Assembly: GCF_011045165.1 (NCBI RefSeq)
Contig: NZ_JAAKZI010000006.1
Location: forward strand, 78,815 to 142,814
Direction: 5' to 3'
Length of the DNA: 64,000 nucleotides
From: Arthrobacter silviterrae
Lineage (GTDB): Bacteria; Actinomycetota; Actinomycetes; Actinomycetales; Micrococcaceae
Below are positions 35,657 to 45,011 of the stretch, piece by piece. Positions within the stretch are counted from its first letter, which is position 1; every line of letters starts with the position of its first letter. A model generated the notes under the pieces. That model was not told where the DNA came from and did not search any database. It saw only the letters and a list, made by a program, of their open reading frames with translations. Position numbers and translations under genes: made by a program.

Positions 35657-37114
35657 CAACATTTCCGGGAGGTTCCCGGCCCCAGAGCGTGGTGGGAACG
35701 GCTGTTTCATGAACCCGCCAGGCCGGACTGGGTGCGGCGCAGGCCCTCGGCGCCCTGGCTGGTGGTCGCGACAGTGTGCATAGGCGCTTTCATGGGCCAG
35801 CTGGACGCGAGCATCGTGACGCTCGCGATTCCCAGCATCAAGACGGACATGAACGCCTCCCTGGCCCAGGTTGAATGGGTCGCCCTGATTTACCTGCTGG
35901 TCCTGGTGGGAAGCATCTCAGCCATCGGCCGCCTCGCTGACATGCTGGGCCGCAAGCTGCTGTACACCTACGGGTTCGCGCTCTTCACCCTGGCATCGCT
36001 GGCATGCGCCCTGGCCCCGGACATCACCTGGCTGCTGGTGGCCCGCGCAGTCCAGGCAGTCGGCGCGGCAATGCTGCAAGCCAACAGCGTCGCGCTGATA
36101 CGCACCAGCATGCCGGCGGGCAAGCTCGGCCAGGCGATCGGCCTGCAGGGCGCCGCCCAGGCAGTGGGACTGGCCATGGGCCCCTCCGTAGGCGGCCTCC
36201 TGGTCGGAGCCGGAGGCTGGCGCTGGGTGTTCTTCGTCAACATCCCGGCCGGCATCATCGGCGTCGTGCTCGGATGGTACCTGCTCCCCCGCACCCGGAT
36301 CAAAGCTCCCAAGGTACGGCTCGACTGGGCCGGGCTGCTACTGCTCCTGCCGGCGGCAGGCGCGCTCCTGCTGACTCTTTCCGAGACATCACGCATCGGA
36401 TTCGACAACCCCGTGGCGGTGGGCTTGCTGGCCGCCTCCCTGGTCCTCTTCACAGCATTCATCTTCTGGGAAAAGCGGGCCCCCCACCCCCTGGTCGACC
36501 TGGGGCTCTTCCGGACCGGAACCTTCTCCCGCGGCATCTCCACCGGGCTGATGAGCTATTTGGTCCTCTTCGGCGTGCTCTTCGTCACGCCGTTATATCT
36601 GGAAGCCGCGCACTCAATGCCGCCCGGGAAGGCCGGACTGTTGCTGACCATCCTGCCCATCGGGCTGGCACTGATAGCGCCGCTGGCCGGAACATTGGCG
36701 GACCGGCTCGGGCCCCGGGTCCCCACCTCCGCCGGCATGTGCCTGGCGGCCGCTTCCTTGGCGGTGCTGGCCTTCTCCGGCGGAAACCTCTGGCTCGCCG
36801 GCACCGCGTTGGGTGGAATTGGGCTGGGCCTGGGATTGTTCACCCCCGCCAACAATGCCACCGTTGCCGCAGCCGGCCACACGAACCAGGCCGGCATGGT
36901 CAGCGGGGTGATGAACATGACCCGCGGCGTCGGCACGTCCCTGGGCGTGGCGTTCGGAGCCGTCCTTTACGTCCTGGCATCCGGCCCCGCATCAGCCGTC
37001 GGCCATGCCGCCGCTTCCAGCGCCGGATTCCAACTCGCCGTCGGAGCATTCGCCGCCGTCGCCCTGTTCGGCGCCATCTGGGCCGCCTTCGGGAAACGGC
37101 AGGCCGCCCCATGA
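35648..37114 (+). CDS. MFS multidrug transporter, DHA2/EmrB type (14 TM)
   Basis: This is a 488-aa proton-driven exporter with about 14 TM helices. The DHA2 motif QLDASIVTLAIPSIK lies in TM1, the motif-A loop RLADMLGRKLLY follows TM2, and ARAVQAVGAAML is in TM4. MarR control from the divergent neighbour suggests induction by phenolic or lipophilic toxicants. A hydrophilic N-terminus of about 35 residues precedes TM1. It is followed at 40 bases by lgt on the same strand and may be cotranscribed with the lipid-related genes. Confidence 0.88.
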   Translation: MSEQHFREVPGPRAWWERLFHEPARPDWVRRRPSAPWLVVATVCIGAFMGQLDASIVTLAIPSIKTDMNASLAQVEWVALIYLLVLVGSISAIGRLADMLGRKLLYTYGFALFTLASLACALAPDITWLLVARAVQAVGAAMLQANSVALIRTSMPAGKLGQAIGLQGAAQAVGLAMGPSVGGLLVGAGGWRWVFFVNIPAGIIGVVLGWYLLPRTRIKAPKVRLDWAGLLLLLPAAGALLLTLSETSRIGFDNPVAVGLLAASLVLFTAFIFWEKRAPHPLVDLGLFRTGTFSRGISTGLMSYLVLFGVLFVTPLYLEAAHSMPPGKAGLLLTILPIGLALIAPLAGTLADRLGPRVPTSAGMCLAAASLAVLAFSGGNLWLAGTALGGIGLGLGLFTPANNATVAAAGHTNQAGMVSGVMNMTRGVGTSLGVAFGAVLYVLASGPASAVGHAAASSAGFQLAVGAFAAVALFGAIWAAFGKRQAAP

Positions 37115-37154
37115 CGGCCAAACGCTGCGTCCTTCCCCTGCCGAACGGAACCCC

Positions 37155-38000
37155 ATGAGCCCGACGAGCTACATCCCGTCCCCGACGGTCAATGCCTTTC
37201 ACCTTGGCCCGCTGACCATACACTTTTATGCCCTGTGCATCATCGCCGGCATCGTGGTCGCCGTCTGGCTCGGATCACGGCGCTGGATCGCCAGGGGCGG
37301 CCTCCCCGGACAGGTGGTGGACATCTGCTTCTGGGCCGTGCCCGGCGGCATCATCGGCGGCCGGCTGTACCATGTCATCACCGATCCCGAACTGTACTTC
37401 CTGCCCGGACGCAATCCGTGGAATGCCTTCGCCATCTGGGACGGCGGGCTCGGCATCTGGGGAGCCATCGCCCTGGGCTGTGTGGGTGCCTGGATTGGGT
37501 GCCGCCGGGCCGGCGTCTCCCTCATCGCGTTCCTGGATGCCGTCGCCCCAGGCGTGATTTTCGCCCAGGCACTCGGGCGGTGGGGAAATTGGTTCAACAA
37601 CGAACTCTTCGGCGATCCAACTTCACTGCCCTGGAAACTTCAAATCCACCAGATGGACCTGTCCGCCGGAACCGCGGCCACGGACGCTTCCGGACATGCC
37701 ATCGTCCTCGGCTACTACCAGCCGACATTCCTCTACGAATCACTCTGGTGCCTGGTGGTTGGGCTGGCGCTGATCGCCCTGGACCGGCGCTTCAAGCTCG
37801 GCGCCGGCAGCGTCTTCGCCCTGTACGCTGCCGCCTACACGGCCGGCCGGTTTGTTTTCGAACTCATGCGCTCCGATTACGCAAACCTGATTCTTGGCCT
37901 CAGGGTCAACACCTGGGTTGCCGGACTGATCTGCCTGGCCGCCGCCACGGCGTTCCTGGTGCTACGCAAACGTCCACGCTCCAGAGCCTTCAAGTCATAG
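37155..38000 (+). CDS. lgt: Prolipoprotein diacylglyceryl transferase
   Basis: Lgt moves diacylglycerol from phosphatidylglycerol to the cysteine of prolipoproteins in the inner membrane (281 aa, about seven TM). Conserved pieces are GGRLYHVITD (Arg70, His73), GRWGNWFNNELFG (Arg142, Asn145) and the late AYTAGRFVFELMR. ATG 37155 has only a weak ribosome site (GGAAC), so coupling to the preceding MFS gene is possible. It lies among a drug exporter and lipid genes rather than with tryptophan genes, where actinobacterial lgt usually sits, which suggests a second, accessory copy. That point is inference. Confidence 0.9.
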   Translation: MSPTSYIPSPTVNAFHLGPLTIHFYALCIIAGIVVAVWLGSRRWIARGGLPGQVVDICFWAVPGGIIGGRLYHVITDPELYFLPGRNPWNAFAIWDGGLGIWGAIALGCVGAWIGCRRAGVSLIAFLDAVAPGVIFAQALGRWGNWFNNELFGDPTSLPWKLQIHQMDLSAGTAATDASGHAIVLGYYQPTFLYESLWCLVVGLALIALDRRFKLGAGSVFALYAAAYTAGRFVFELMRSDYANLILGLRVNTWVAGLICLAAATAFLVLRKRPRSRAFKS

Positions 38001-38134
38001 CCCCGCCGGCGGAGATCGGGTACAACGCCCAAGCAAACTACCAGTGCTCGATCCTGCGCTTCATCGAGGACAACCGGCACTTTCACAGTACTATTCGAGC
38101 TGGGAGCGCACACTCGTTGTCAACGGAGGGCACC

Positions 38135-39070
38135 ATGAGCGACATCAATTCCACGCCTCGCAGGCGTGCCGCAGTAATCATCAATCCGACGAAGTCCCCG
38201 GACGGGGATTTCAAGTCCGCCTTTCACCTCATGTGCGCGGAGGAGGGCTGGGGCGAGCCCCTGTGGTTGGAAACAAGCGAAGATGACCCTGGATCCGGCC
38301 AGGCGAGGAAAGCACTCGAGTCGGGGGCCGACGTCGTCATAGCCGCTGGCGGCGACGGCACAGTGCGCTGTGTGGCCGAGACCCTGGCCGGAAAGGGCAC
38401 CCCCATGGGCCTCGTGCCGTTGGGGACTGGCAACCTGCTCGCCCGCAACCTCGGGATTGGCCTGGAAGACCCGCTGCGCGCCGGCCGGGACATTTTGAAT
38501 GGCACAACCACCACGATCGACATCGTGATGGCCACTTTGGACCATGCAGATGCGGGGCACGCATTTCTTGTTGCTGCCGGGCTCGGCTACGACGCAACCA
38601 TCATGGCCGACACGAAAGACGAGTTGAAGGACCGTGTCGGCTGGCTGGCCTATGTCGAAGCGGGAATCCGCAACTTGCCGGGCAAAGGTGTCAAGGCGAC
38701 CATCAAAGTCGACGGCAGCGAAGTGGTCCGCCGCCGGGTCCGCGGAGTCATGGTGGGCAATTGCGGAAAGTTGATGGGTGGGGTGGAGATATTCCCGGAC
38801 GCGTCCGTCACTGACGGCCTCCTGGACCTGCTGGTTCTTTCACCGCGCGGCAAGTTCGGATGGATTCGGGTAATGGCAGGAATCTTCCATCGGAAGGGCG
38901 CCAAATCCAGTTCAGTCCACTACTTTTCCGGGGAGAGCGCCGAAATCACGCTGGACAGTGAACAGGACTTTGAGCTCGACGGCGACCACCTCGGCCGGGC
39001 CAGGCACCTGGAAGTGAAAGTGGTTCATCAGGCTCTGGCAATTATGATGGCGGCGCCCAAATCCACCTGA
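38135..39070 (+). CDS. Diacylglycerol/lipid kinase family protein (DagK/YegS type)
   Basis: This 311-aa soluble kinase belongs to the DAGK catalytic family. It has IINPTKSP at the N-terminus, the nucleotide loop GGDGTV (72-77), PLGTGNLLARNL and the C-terminal beta-domain with LDGDHLG. Such enzymes phosphorylate diacylglycerol or related lipids using ATP. GGAGGG lies four to five bases before ATG 38135. It sits between lgt and a PAP2 phosphatase, which together would cycle diacylglycerol and phosphatidate. The substrate is inferred from family and context. Confidence 0.87.
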   Translation: MSDINSTPRRRAAVIINPTKSPDGDFKSAFHLMCAEEGWGEPLWLETSEDDPGSGQARKALESGADVVIAAGGDGTVRCVAETLAGKGTPMGLVPLGTGNLLARNLGIGLEDPLRAGRDILNGTTTTIDIVMATLDHADAGHAFLVAAGLGYDATIMADTKDELKDRVGWLAYVEAGIRNLPGKGVKATIKVDGSEVVRRRVRGVMVGNCGKLMGGVEIFPDASVTDGLLDLLVLSPRGKFGWIRVMAGIFHRKGAKSSSVHYFSGESAEITLDSEQDFELDGDHLGRARHLEVKVVHQALAIMMAAPKST

Positions 39071-39195
39071 TCCCCGCCGGAGTTCGGGCCTTCCCGTGAG
39101 TACCCCGAATGGCATACTGTGCTCATAGCATTCATAATGGGCCTCCGGGTGGCCGACCAGTGCACTGTACATTTTCTGGAAGCGGGGATTGGTCC

Positions 39196-39975
39196 ATGGA
39201 ACGGGCTAAAGCGCGGACAAGCCGGCCAGATTCTGGCTGGCGCAGGAAGTTCATGGTTGAGGAGCGATCCGTCCCGTTTACCGAACGTAAACGGCTTTAC
39301 ACCACGGCCTGGGTTCTGATCATCACGGGATTGGTTCTATTCCTCGTGGTCCTGATTGGCGTCCTCACCCATTCCGGATTCCAGCGGTTGGACCAACCCG
39401 TGGAGACCTGGTTCCTGGCCCACCGATCCACCACGGTGACACCCTTGATGATCGCACTGGCGATCGCTTTCGGACCCGTCACCTTGCCCATTGTGGTCCT
39501 CGTTGTCGTGGTGGTCTGGACGATACGGGCCAGGCACGCCTGGCGGCCGCTCCTCCTTGCCGCAGGAATGGTGACCGGATTAGTCTTCGCCCAGGTCTTG
39601 GCCCCCCTCGTTCGGCATCCAAGGCCCCCGATAGGGTCCATGCTATTCGGGGCCGACAGCAGTTTTTCCTTCCCGTCAGGACACGTCTTGGGGACAGCGG
39701 ACTTTCTGCTACTCCTGGCCTTCCTGATCGCCAGCCGGCGGCGAAAACGCGGCTTCACCAGCACCGCGGTCTGCGTCGCGGTCGTCCTCATTCTGGCCCA
39801 AGTCGTCTCCCGGCTCTACCTGGGCTACCACTGGATTAGCGACACCACCGCGTCACTGGCCCTCTCCATGGTCATTGTCGGCATTGTCATGGCAGTGGAC
39901 ACGGCCAGAACAGTCAGGGTCCCGGGCGAACGTGTCGAAGGCGGACACTCACAAACACAGGTGGATGAGGCATGA
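39196..39975 (+). CDS. PAP2-family membrane phosphatase
   Basis: This is a lipid phosphatase-like membrane protein (about six TM). The three PAP2 motifs are present: HPRPPIG (motif 1, with the usual lysine not obvious), SFPSGHVLGT (motif 2) and SRLYLGYHWISD (motif 3, catalytic His). It would dephosphorylate phosphatidate, PG-phosphate or undecaprenyl pyrophosphate. Two starts are possible: ATG 39196 (GGGGA seven bases upstream, 259 aa) and ATG 39253 (AGGA five bases upstream, 240 aa). It overlaps the DUF1206 gene by four bases. Confidence 0.85.
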   Translation: MERAKARTSRPDSGWRRKFMVEERSVPFTERKRLYTTAWVLIITGLVLFLVVLIGVLTHSGFQRLDQPVETWFLAHRSTTVTPLMIALAIAFGPVTLPIVVLVVVVVWTIRARHAWRPLLLAAGMVTGLVFAQVLAPLVRHPRPPIGSMLFGADSSFSFPSGHVLGTADFLLLLAFLIASRRRKRGFTSTAVCVAVVLILAQVVSRLYLGYHWISDTTASLALSMVIVGIVMAVDTARTVRVPGERVEGGHSQTQVDEA

Positions 39976-40781
39976 GCCTCGGACACGGCGCGAAGCGGGC
40001 CGCCCGGAAGGCAGGCAACAGCCAGGTCCTGACGAACATTGCGCGCATCGGCTTTGCCGCCAGCGGGCTCATGCACCTGCTGATGGGCTACATCGCCGTG
40101 CGGATCGCGCTCCACCACGGCGGGGAATCGGACCAGTCGGGAGCATTCGCCCAACTCACAAGGCTGCCCAGCGGCCCCATGGTCTTGTGGGCCGCTGTCC
40201 TGGGGATGGGGGCACTGGGACTATGGCTCCTGCTCCAAGCATCCCTGGGCATCGGCTCGTCGTCCAAGAAGCGCTGGGCACGCAGCCTGGTCTCGGCAGG
40301 AAAGGCGGCAGCATACTTTGCGCTGGCATGGACAGCACTGACATTCGCGCTTCACCGGCCCAGCAGCTCAACTGCCGCGACACGCAACGCCAGCGGGACG
40401 ATTCTCTCCCTGCCCGGAGGTCAAGCCCTGCTCGCCATTGTCGGGATGGCCACGGCCGGCATTGGCGGATACTTGGTCTACAAGGGAGTCCGAAAGAAAT
40501 TCCTCGACGACATCCAACTCCAGGGCAACCGTGCGGACCCAGCCGTCATCGCCCTGGCCATGACCGGTTACATTGCCAAGGGCATCGCCATAATTGCCCT
40601 TGGAGTCCTGTTCATTGTCGCAGCCATTAAAATCAGTCCCCAGGACGCGTCCGGCCTTGATGGTGCCCTCAAATCGCTCGCCGGACTCCCATACGGACAA
40701 GCCATCCTCATCGCTATCGGACTTGGACTCATGGCCTACGGGTTGTACAGCATCATCCGTGCCCGCCTCGCCCGACTCTGA
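39972..40781 (+). CDS. DUF1206-domain membrane protein
   Basis: This 269-aa protein has six TM helices arranged as three repeats of a two-TM unit, with similar glycine-rich beginnings (IARIGFAASGLMHLLMGYIA, GKAAAYFALAWTAL, GYIAKGIAIIALGVLF). This is the DUF1206 pattern, widespread in actinobacteria and of unknown function. It is translationally coupled to the PAP2 gene (ATGA), which suggests a shared role in membrane lipid or envelope stress. The last intact gene before the decayed region that follows. Confidence 0.85.
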   Translation: MSLGHGAKRAARKAGNSQVLTNIARIGFAASGLMHLLMGYIAVRIALHHGGESDQSGAFAQLTRLPSGPMVLWAAVLGMGALGLWLLLQASLGIGSSSKKRWARSLVSAGKAAAYFALAWTALTFALHRPSSSTAATRNASGTILSLPGGQALLAIVGMATAGIGGYLVYKGVRKKFLDDIQLQGNRADPAVIALAMTGYIAKGIAIIALGVLFIVAAIKISPQDASGLDGALKSLAGLPYGQAILIAIGLGLMAYGLYSIIRARLARL

Positions 40782-40875
40782 CGCATCGGCCAAAAGAGTG
40801 ATGTTGCGAGCAATCCCAACTTCCGTTCCAACACCGTCCCCGACAAGGCCGGCCAGGACCGCGAGCTCGCGTTCG

Positions 40876-41002
40876 TCGGAACCGCCGCCGTTTGACTGCA
40901 CTAGCGGCAGGCCCGGCCACGGTGGAAGGTTCGCGATCTCATCGAGGATCAGTGAGAGGGGCGGGTCCAGCCGGACGCCGGGATCGACGAACCCATTCCA
41001 CA
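40876..41002 (-). pseudogene. Fragment of a TraG/VirD4-type conjugation coupling protein
   Basis: On the minus strand a short piece reads LDPPLSLILDEIANLPPWPG followed by LPLVQSNGGG. This is the Walker B and following loop typical of TraG/TraD/VirD4 coupling proteins, in which LDE-ANI-PLP-LP is the hallmark. Nothing recognisable continues on either side, so only about 40 codons of the core remain. It suggests a former conjugative element. The match is by pattern memory over a short stretch, so confidence is limited. Confidence 0.45.
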
Positions 41003-41317
41003 GCCGGCGTTGTAGATGTAATCGACCAGAGCGGAATGATACCCCCGGCGGACGCACCGCGCTTGGTCCCGATCAATGACAGGGTGCTGCGTCGCTCGAT
41101 GCACACTTTGGATTCGCGGGTTTGCCACTCCTTCGGAATGGCGCCCCTACACACAAGGCACCAAAATTTCTGGACACCTTGGGGCCAATTCGATCCAAAG
41201 CGTGTGGTTTCCGTCTGGCTAGTCCCATTTTCGGCACAAGCAAAGCCCACCAAACTGCCGTTTTCCGCAGCTCAGGGGGCTTTCGGGGTGGGCAAGGAAG
41301 ATTCGAACGACTGCCTG

Positions 41318-41455
41318 CTCTCAGGGGACAGCTTTGGGCCGTTGCTGTCGGTAGTTAATATGATTGATATTCCGCGGATTCTGGGACATTTTCATAACAG
41401 CCGCAGGTGTTCCCATGTGGTAATTTTCGATCGTTTCCGCGGGGAAACCGTAGGG
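41318..41455. repeat. Left copy of a diverged ~135-bp repeat flanking the catabolic island
   Basis: This noncoding stretch matches 61600-61738 in the same orientation, with roughly three quarters identity by eye and a few small gaps. Exact shared blocks include TTGATATTCCGCGGATT (41364-41380) and TTTTCGATCGTTTCCG (41424-41439). Here the second block continues into GTTTCC-GCGG-GGAAAC, a small hairpin that is broken in the right copy. The element's identity is unknown. Confidence 0.7.
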
Positions 41456-41929
41456 TGGACTGTAAGGGGAAGCCAGTGCTCAAACGCAAGGATGACGCCA
41501 CCCCTCCAGCGGATTTGCCGCCGTTCCGGGCCCAGTCTGGCGGGACCAGGTTGCTTCTGCCCCCACTCGGCCTAGAGTCGTTACACCGGTGAGTGACCCG
41601 GTGGAATTTGCCATGCAAGGGGCAGTAGCCCTGCGAAGTGAGCTTGGCAGTCTTCCGGATGGTATGACGAGCTAGGCTCGCGTTATTTACCGGCTGCAAT
41701 CGACTACTTCCTGCGCAAGCGCGGCGACCTTTCGGATCCAATCCCCACCACGTTGGTGTCACCAGTCGACGGCATCGCTGACCCAAAAAAGTGGCTCCTC
41801 ATGTGATTGGCTGTGCATGGAGAGAAGTTCCCCGCCCACCTCTAGCCGTTGAAGGTGCCGGGCAATGGTTCGGCGGTCAGACTGCTCCAAAGACTCGTCG
41901 CTTTCAGCTACCAGCTTCCCCGCTCCTGA

Positions 41930-42239
41930 CTGGACCAGGTGCGCCCTCGAGGATCCGAGGCACCAGCGCGTACGCGGCCCGGCCCAGCAGCACCGGGTCC
42001 GCCGTCGGTATCGGCAAAGGCACCACCACGGACGGGTAGGACGTGTCCGCTGGGTAGTACTGGCACGTCGCGGCAAACGCGGTCAACACCTTTGCCTGCA
42101 GGTTGTGTTTGGCCAGGCGGGCACTGGCCTGCTGCGCATACACCCCCATGACCGGGCACATCGCGGCATGCGTGGTGATCGGAGTGGAAAAGGACCGGCC
42201 GAAAATCAGCTGGTCCCTCCCAATACGTTCCTCCTCCAT
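41930..42239 (-). pseudogene. Fragment of a UmuC-type Y-family DNA polymerase
   Basis: The minus strand encodes about 100 residues resembling the little-finger region of UmuC-type polymerases: GRDQLIFGRSFSTPITT, VMGVYAQQASARLAKHNLQ, VLTAFAATCQYY and PTADPVLLGRAAYALVPRIL. Both the polymerase palm domain and the C-terminus are missing. Such polymerases travel on plasmids and integrative elements in actinobacteria. The fragment meets the DUF4192 remnant almost base to base, which indicates a deletion junction. Confidence 0.65.
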
Positions 42240-42240
42240 C

Positions 42241-42498
42241 GGAATGCGCGCCGACGGGCTCGATACCGCACCCGTGCTCACCAGCCTCGGCGTCATCCAA
42301 TGGTGGTAAGGCCACGGCAGCAAAGCCCACCAATGCTTCCAAAAAGCCCTCGAAGCAGACCCTGACTACCGGTTAGCCCAACTCGCCAACAACCTCTTCC
42401 GCGACGACATCCTCTCCGACTGGGCCACCAGCCGCCACAACGCCTACCATCCACCCCACACCCGCCAACCCGAAATCGGCGGACTCGGGATGGCGTAG
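42241..42498 (+). pseudogene. C-terminal fragment of a DUF4192 protein with internal stop
   Basis: In one frame this reads APVLTSLGVIQWW, then a TAA (42307-42309), then GHGSKAHQCFQKALEADPD, YRLAQLANNLFRDDIL and SDWATSRHNAYHP to a stop at 42496. The pattern is that of the C-terminal repeat region of DUF4192 proteins, which are common in actinobacteria and on their plasmids. Only the last 80 or so codons remain, and the stop shows the piece is decayed. Confidence 0.6.
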
Positions 42499-42663
42499 GC
42501 CGTCTGCAACTGATCGGCATCCCGGGACTAGCGCAGCGGTCAATCGGAAACGTCGCGGTTGACCCAGTTGTAGCCATAAATTCGACGAGACGGTGACGTT
42601 TTTCCGGTGTCGCGACGCCAGCAACACCTTCCGCGAAACGGAAGCTCGTCGCAACTACGCACA

Positions 42664-42692
42664 GTGCCAAATATCCGGTTTCACTTTGGCAC
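42664..42692 (-). terminator. Terminator hairpin of the glyA-sox-sdaA-purU operon
   Basis: GTGCCAAA (42664-42671) and TTTGGCAC (42685-42692) pair perfectly around 13 bases, about 30 bases past the purU stop on the minus strand. A second small hairpin (CTTCCG, CGAAA loop, CGGAAG) follows at 42628-42644. Confidence 0.6.
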
Positions 42693-42724
42693 TCGGCAAT
42701 CCGGACGTGGCAGATTTTGGTCGT

Positions 42725-43636
42725 TCAGCGAAGCACGATGGTCCGGTTCCCCTGGACAACGACACGTCCCTCGCAATGCCAGCGGACCGCGTTGCTAAGG
42801 GCCTTGCACTCGGTGTCCCGACCCGCCGCCACCAGGTCCTCCGGGCCAAAGGTGTGGTCCACCTCAATGACCTGCTGGGAGATGATGGGCCCTTCGTCCA
42901 GCTCGCTATTGACGTAGTGGGCAGTGGCGCCCACCGTCTTGACTCCGCGCGCATATGCCTGGTGGTATGGCTTGGCGCCCTTGAACGCTGGCAGGAAAGA
43001 GTGGTGGATGTTGATGGCCCGGCCCTCGAGCTTTCGGGTGAGCCCGTCACTGAGCACCTGCATGTAGCGGGCCAGAACGACCAGTTCGACGTCGTACGCG
43101 TCCACGAGCTCGAGCAGCCTCGCCTCGGCGGCGGGTTTCGATTCGGGCGTGACAGGTACATGGTGGAACGGGATGCCATGCCATTCGGCCAGCCGCTGGT
43201 GGTCAGGGTGGTTGGAGACGACGGCGACCACGTCAACGGGCAGTTCCCCCGTCCGCGTCCTAAACAGCAGGTCGTTCAGGCAGTGTCCAAACTTCGACAC
43301 CATAATCAGCACGCGGCGCTTGGCGCCATGGGGGCGCAGCTCCCAGCGCATCCCGTGGAGGGCGGCAACTTCATGGATCCCGGCACGCAACGCCCCCAGC
43401 GCCGCCTCCCCCGCCGGTGCGGCAAAGTGCAGGCGCATGAAGAAATGGCCGTCCGGCTCCTGCTGCCCCGGAACCGGGCGCAGGTGCAGCCGGTCGCTGA
43501 ACTGGCGCAGTTCAATGATGTCCGCGCCCTGTCCCAGCAACACGCCCGACAACTGGTTGACAATTCCGGGGCAGTCCGAACAGTCCAGGGTCAAGACGTA
43601 CTGGGCCGAATCCGGCCCTTGCTCGAAGACACCCAT
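42725..43636 (-). CDS. purU: Formyltetrahydrofolate deformylase
   Basis: PurU hydrolyses 10-formyl-THF to formate and free THF (303 aa). An ACT domain fills residues about 10-90 (YVLTLDCSDCPGIVNQLSG). The formyltransferase-fold domain follows, with NIHHSFLPAF and the catalytic-Asp motif ELDEGPII. ATG 43636 begins one base after the sdaA stop, so it is translationally coupled; a TTG at 43648 is possible. As the last gene of the sarcosine operon it would drain one-carbon units produced by sarcosine oxidase and restore free THF for the next cycle. Confidence 0.93.
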   Translation of the reverse strand: MGVFEQGPDSAQYVLTLDCSDCPGIVNQLSGVLLGQGADIIELRQFSDRLHLRPVPGQQEPDGHFFMRLHFAAPAGEAALGALRAGIHEVAALHGMRWELRPHGAKRRVLIMVSKFGHCLNDLLFRTRTGELPVDVVAVVSNHPDHQRLAEWHGIPFHHVPVTPESKPAAEARLLELVDAYDVELVVLARYMQVLSDGLTRKLEGRAINIHHSFLPAFKGAKPYHQAYARGVKTVGATAHYVNSELDEGPIISQQVIEVDHTFGPEDLVAAGRDTECKALSNAVRWHCEGRVVVQGNRTIVLR

Positions 43637-43637
43637 C

Positions 43638-45011
43638 TCAGCACTCAATCACATTCACTGCCAGGCCCCCGCGGGAGGTTTCCTTGTACTTGCTCATCAT
43701 GTCTGCTCCTGTCTGGCGCATCGTCTTGATCGCCTTGTCCAATGAAACCTTTTGGCTTCCGTCCCCGTGCCGGGCCAGCCGTGCGGCGTTGATTGCCTTG
43801 ACGCTGGCAATGGCGTTCCGCTCAATGCAGGGAATCTGCACCAGCCCGCCCACGGGGTCGCAGGTCAGGCCCAGGTTGTGCTCGATGCCGATCTCGGCGG
43901 CGTTCTCCGCCTGGATGGGGGTCCCGCCGAGCACCTCGCACAGGGCGCCGGCGGCCATGGAGCAGGCCGACCCTACTTCGCCCTGGCAGCCCACCTCGGC
44001 GCCGGATATGGAGGCGTTGAGCTTGAAGAGGATGCCTATGGCCGCGGCGGTCAGCAGGAACCGGACCACTCCGTCGTCGTTGGCGCCCGGCACAAATTTC
44101 ATGTAATAGTGCAGCACGGCTGGGATGATCCCGGCTGCCCCGTTGGTGGGTGCGGTGACAATCCGCCCACCGGCGGCGTTTTCCTCGTTGACGGCCAGGG
44201 CAAAGAGGTTGACCCATTCCATGGCCCGCAATGGGTCGCCGGCATCCTCGGGGGCCTGCAGGTCCCGCAGCAGCCCGGGCGCCCTCCGTGTCACCTTCAG
44301 TCCGCCGGGCAGGATGCCCCCGGCATTGCAGCCATTGGTCACGCAGTCCTGCATGACGGACCAGATGTTCAGCAGTTTGGCGCGCAGGTCCTCCTCCGTG
44401 TGCCACACCAGTTCGTTGGCGAGCATGACCTCGGAAATGGACAGGCCTTCCCTCTTGCAGGTGGCCAGCAGCTCGTCGGCGGTGGTGAAGGGGTGGGGCA
44501 GCACGGTTTCATCCATGATCACCCGATCGGCGCCCACGGCTTCCTGGTCCACGACAAAGCCGCCGCCGACGGAGTAGTAGCTGCGCTCGCGCACCACGGC
44601 GCCCAGGTGGTCGATGGCGCGGAACGTCATGCCGTTGGGGTGTGCCGGCAGTGACTTGCGCCGGTGAAGGATGATGTCTTCGTTGAAGTTGAAGTCGACC
44701 CTGTGGGTGCCGGCCAGCATCAGGGCCGCGTCCAGGGCGGCCTCGGCCACCAGGTCGTCCGCCCGGTGGGTGTCCACGGTTTCGGGGTCGTGGCCCGCCA
44801 GCCCCAGCACGACGGCCTTGTCGGAGCCGTGTCCGCGTCCTGTGGCGCCAAGGGAGCCGAAGAGCTCGGCCTTGACTCGCACGACGCCGGCCAGCTCGCC
44901 GTCGCGCGCCAGACCGTCGGCGAAACGCCTGGCCGCGCGCATCGGGCCCACCGTGTGGGAGGAAGAGGGCCCGATGCCAACGGAGAACAGGTCAAGGACG
45001 CTCAGTGCCAT
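43638..45011 (-). CDS. sdaA: L-serine ammonia-lyase, iron-sulfur type, single chain
   Basis: This enzyme deaminates L-serine to pyruvate and ammonia with a [4Fe-4S] cluster (457 aa, fused alpha and beta parts). It begins [21 protein letters not shown]. The cluster cysteines lie in the C-terminal part ([44 protein letters not shown]). The ATG overlaps the soxG end by ten bases. In this operon it completes the route from creatinine carbon to pyruvate: sarcosine, glycine plus methylene-THF, serine, pyruvate. Confidence 0.95.
   Translation of the reverse strand: MALSVLDLFSVGIGPSSSHTVGPMRAARRFADGLARDGELAGVVRVKAELFGSLGATGRGHGSDKAVVLGLAGHDPETVDTHRADDLVAEAALDAALMLAGTHRVDFNFNEDIILHRRKSLPAHPNGMTFRAIDHLGAVVRERSYYSVGGGFVVDQEAVGADRVIMDETVLPHPFTTADELLATCKREGLSISEVMLANELVWHTEEDLRAKLLNIWSVMQDCVTNGCNAGGILPGGLKVTRRAPGLLRDLQAPEDAGDPLRAMEWVNLFALAVNEENAAGGRIVTAPTNGAAGIIPAVLHYYMKFVPGANDDGVVRFLLTAAAIGILFKLNASISGAEVGCQGEVGSACSMAAGALCEVLGGTPIQAENAAEIGIEHNLGLTCDPVGGLVQIPCIERNAIASVKAINAARLARHGDGSQKVSLDKAIKTMRQTGADMMSKYKETSRGGLAVNVIEC

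Larger units (their letters stand above)
40782..42724. other. Gene-poor stretch of decayed accessory DNA
   Basis: Nearly 2 kb with no intact gene. It holds fragments of a conjugation coupling protein (40876-41002, minus), a UmuC-type polymerase (41930-42239, minus) and a DUF4192 protein (42241-42498, plus), each listed separately. A diverged repeat lies at 41318-41455, with a second copy at 61600-61738. The segment 41456-41900 and the part around 41060-41310 contain short open stretches that I do not recognise. This looks like the left scar of horizontal transfer next to the catabolic island. Confidence 0.65.

Noticed and set aside
40368..41057. A 229-codon minus-strand open frame
   Set aside because: Its C-terminal part runs antisense through the DUF1206 gene; only about 40 codons near 40876-41002 resemble a known protein, so it was kept as a fragment only.
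40939..41253. A short cysteine-bearing frame (CLVC...C) that might be a zinc ribbon
   Set aside because: Only three cysteines in a loose order, no start signal and no family pattern; not supportable.
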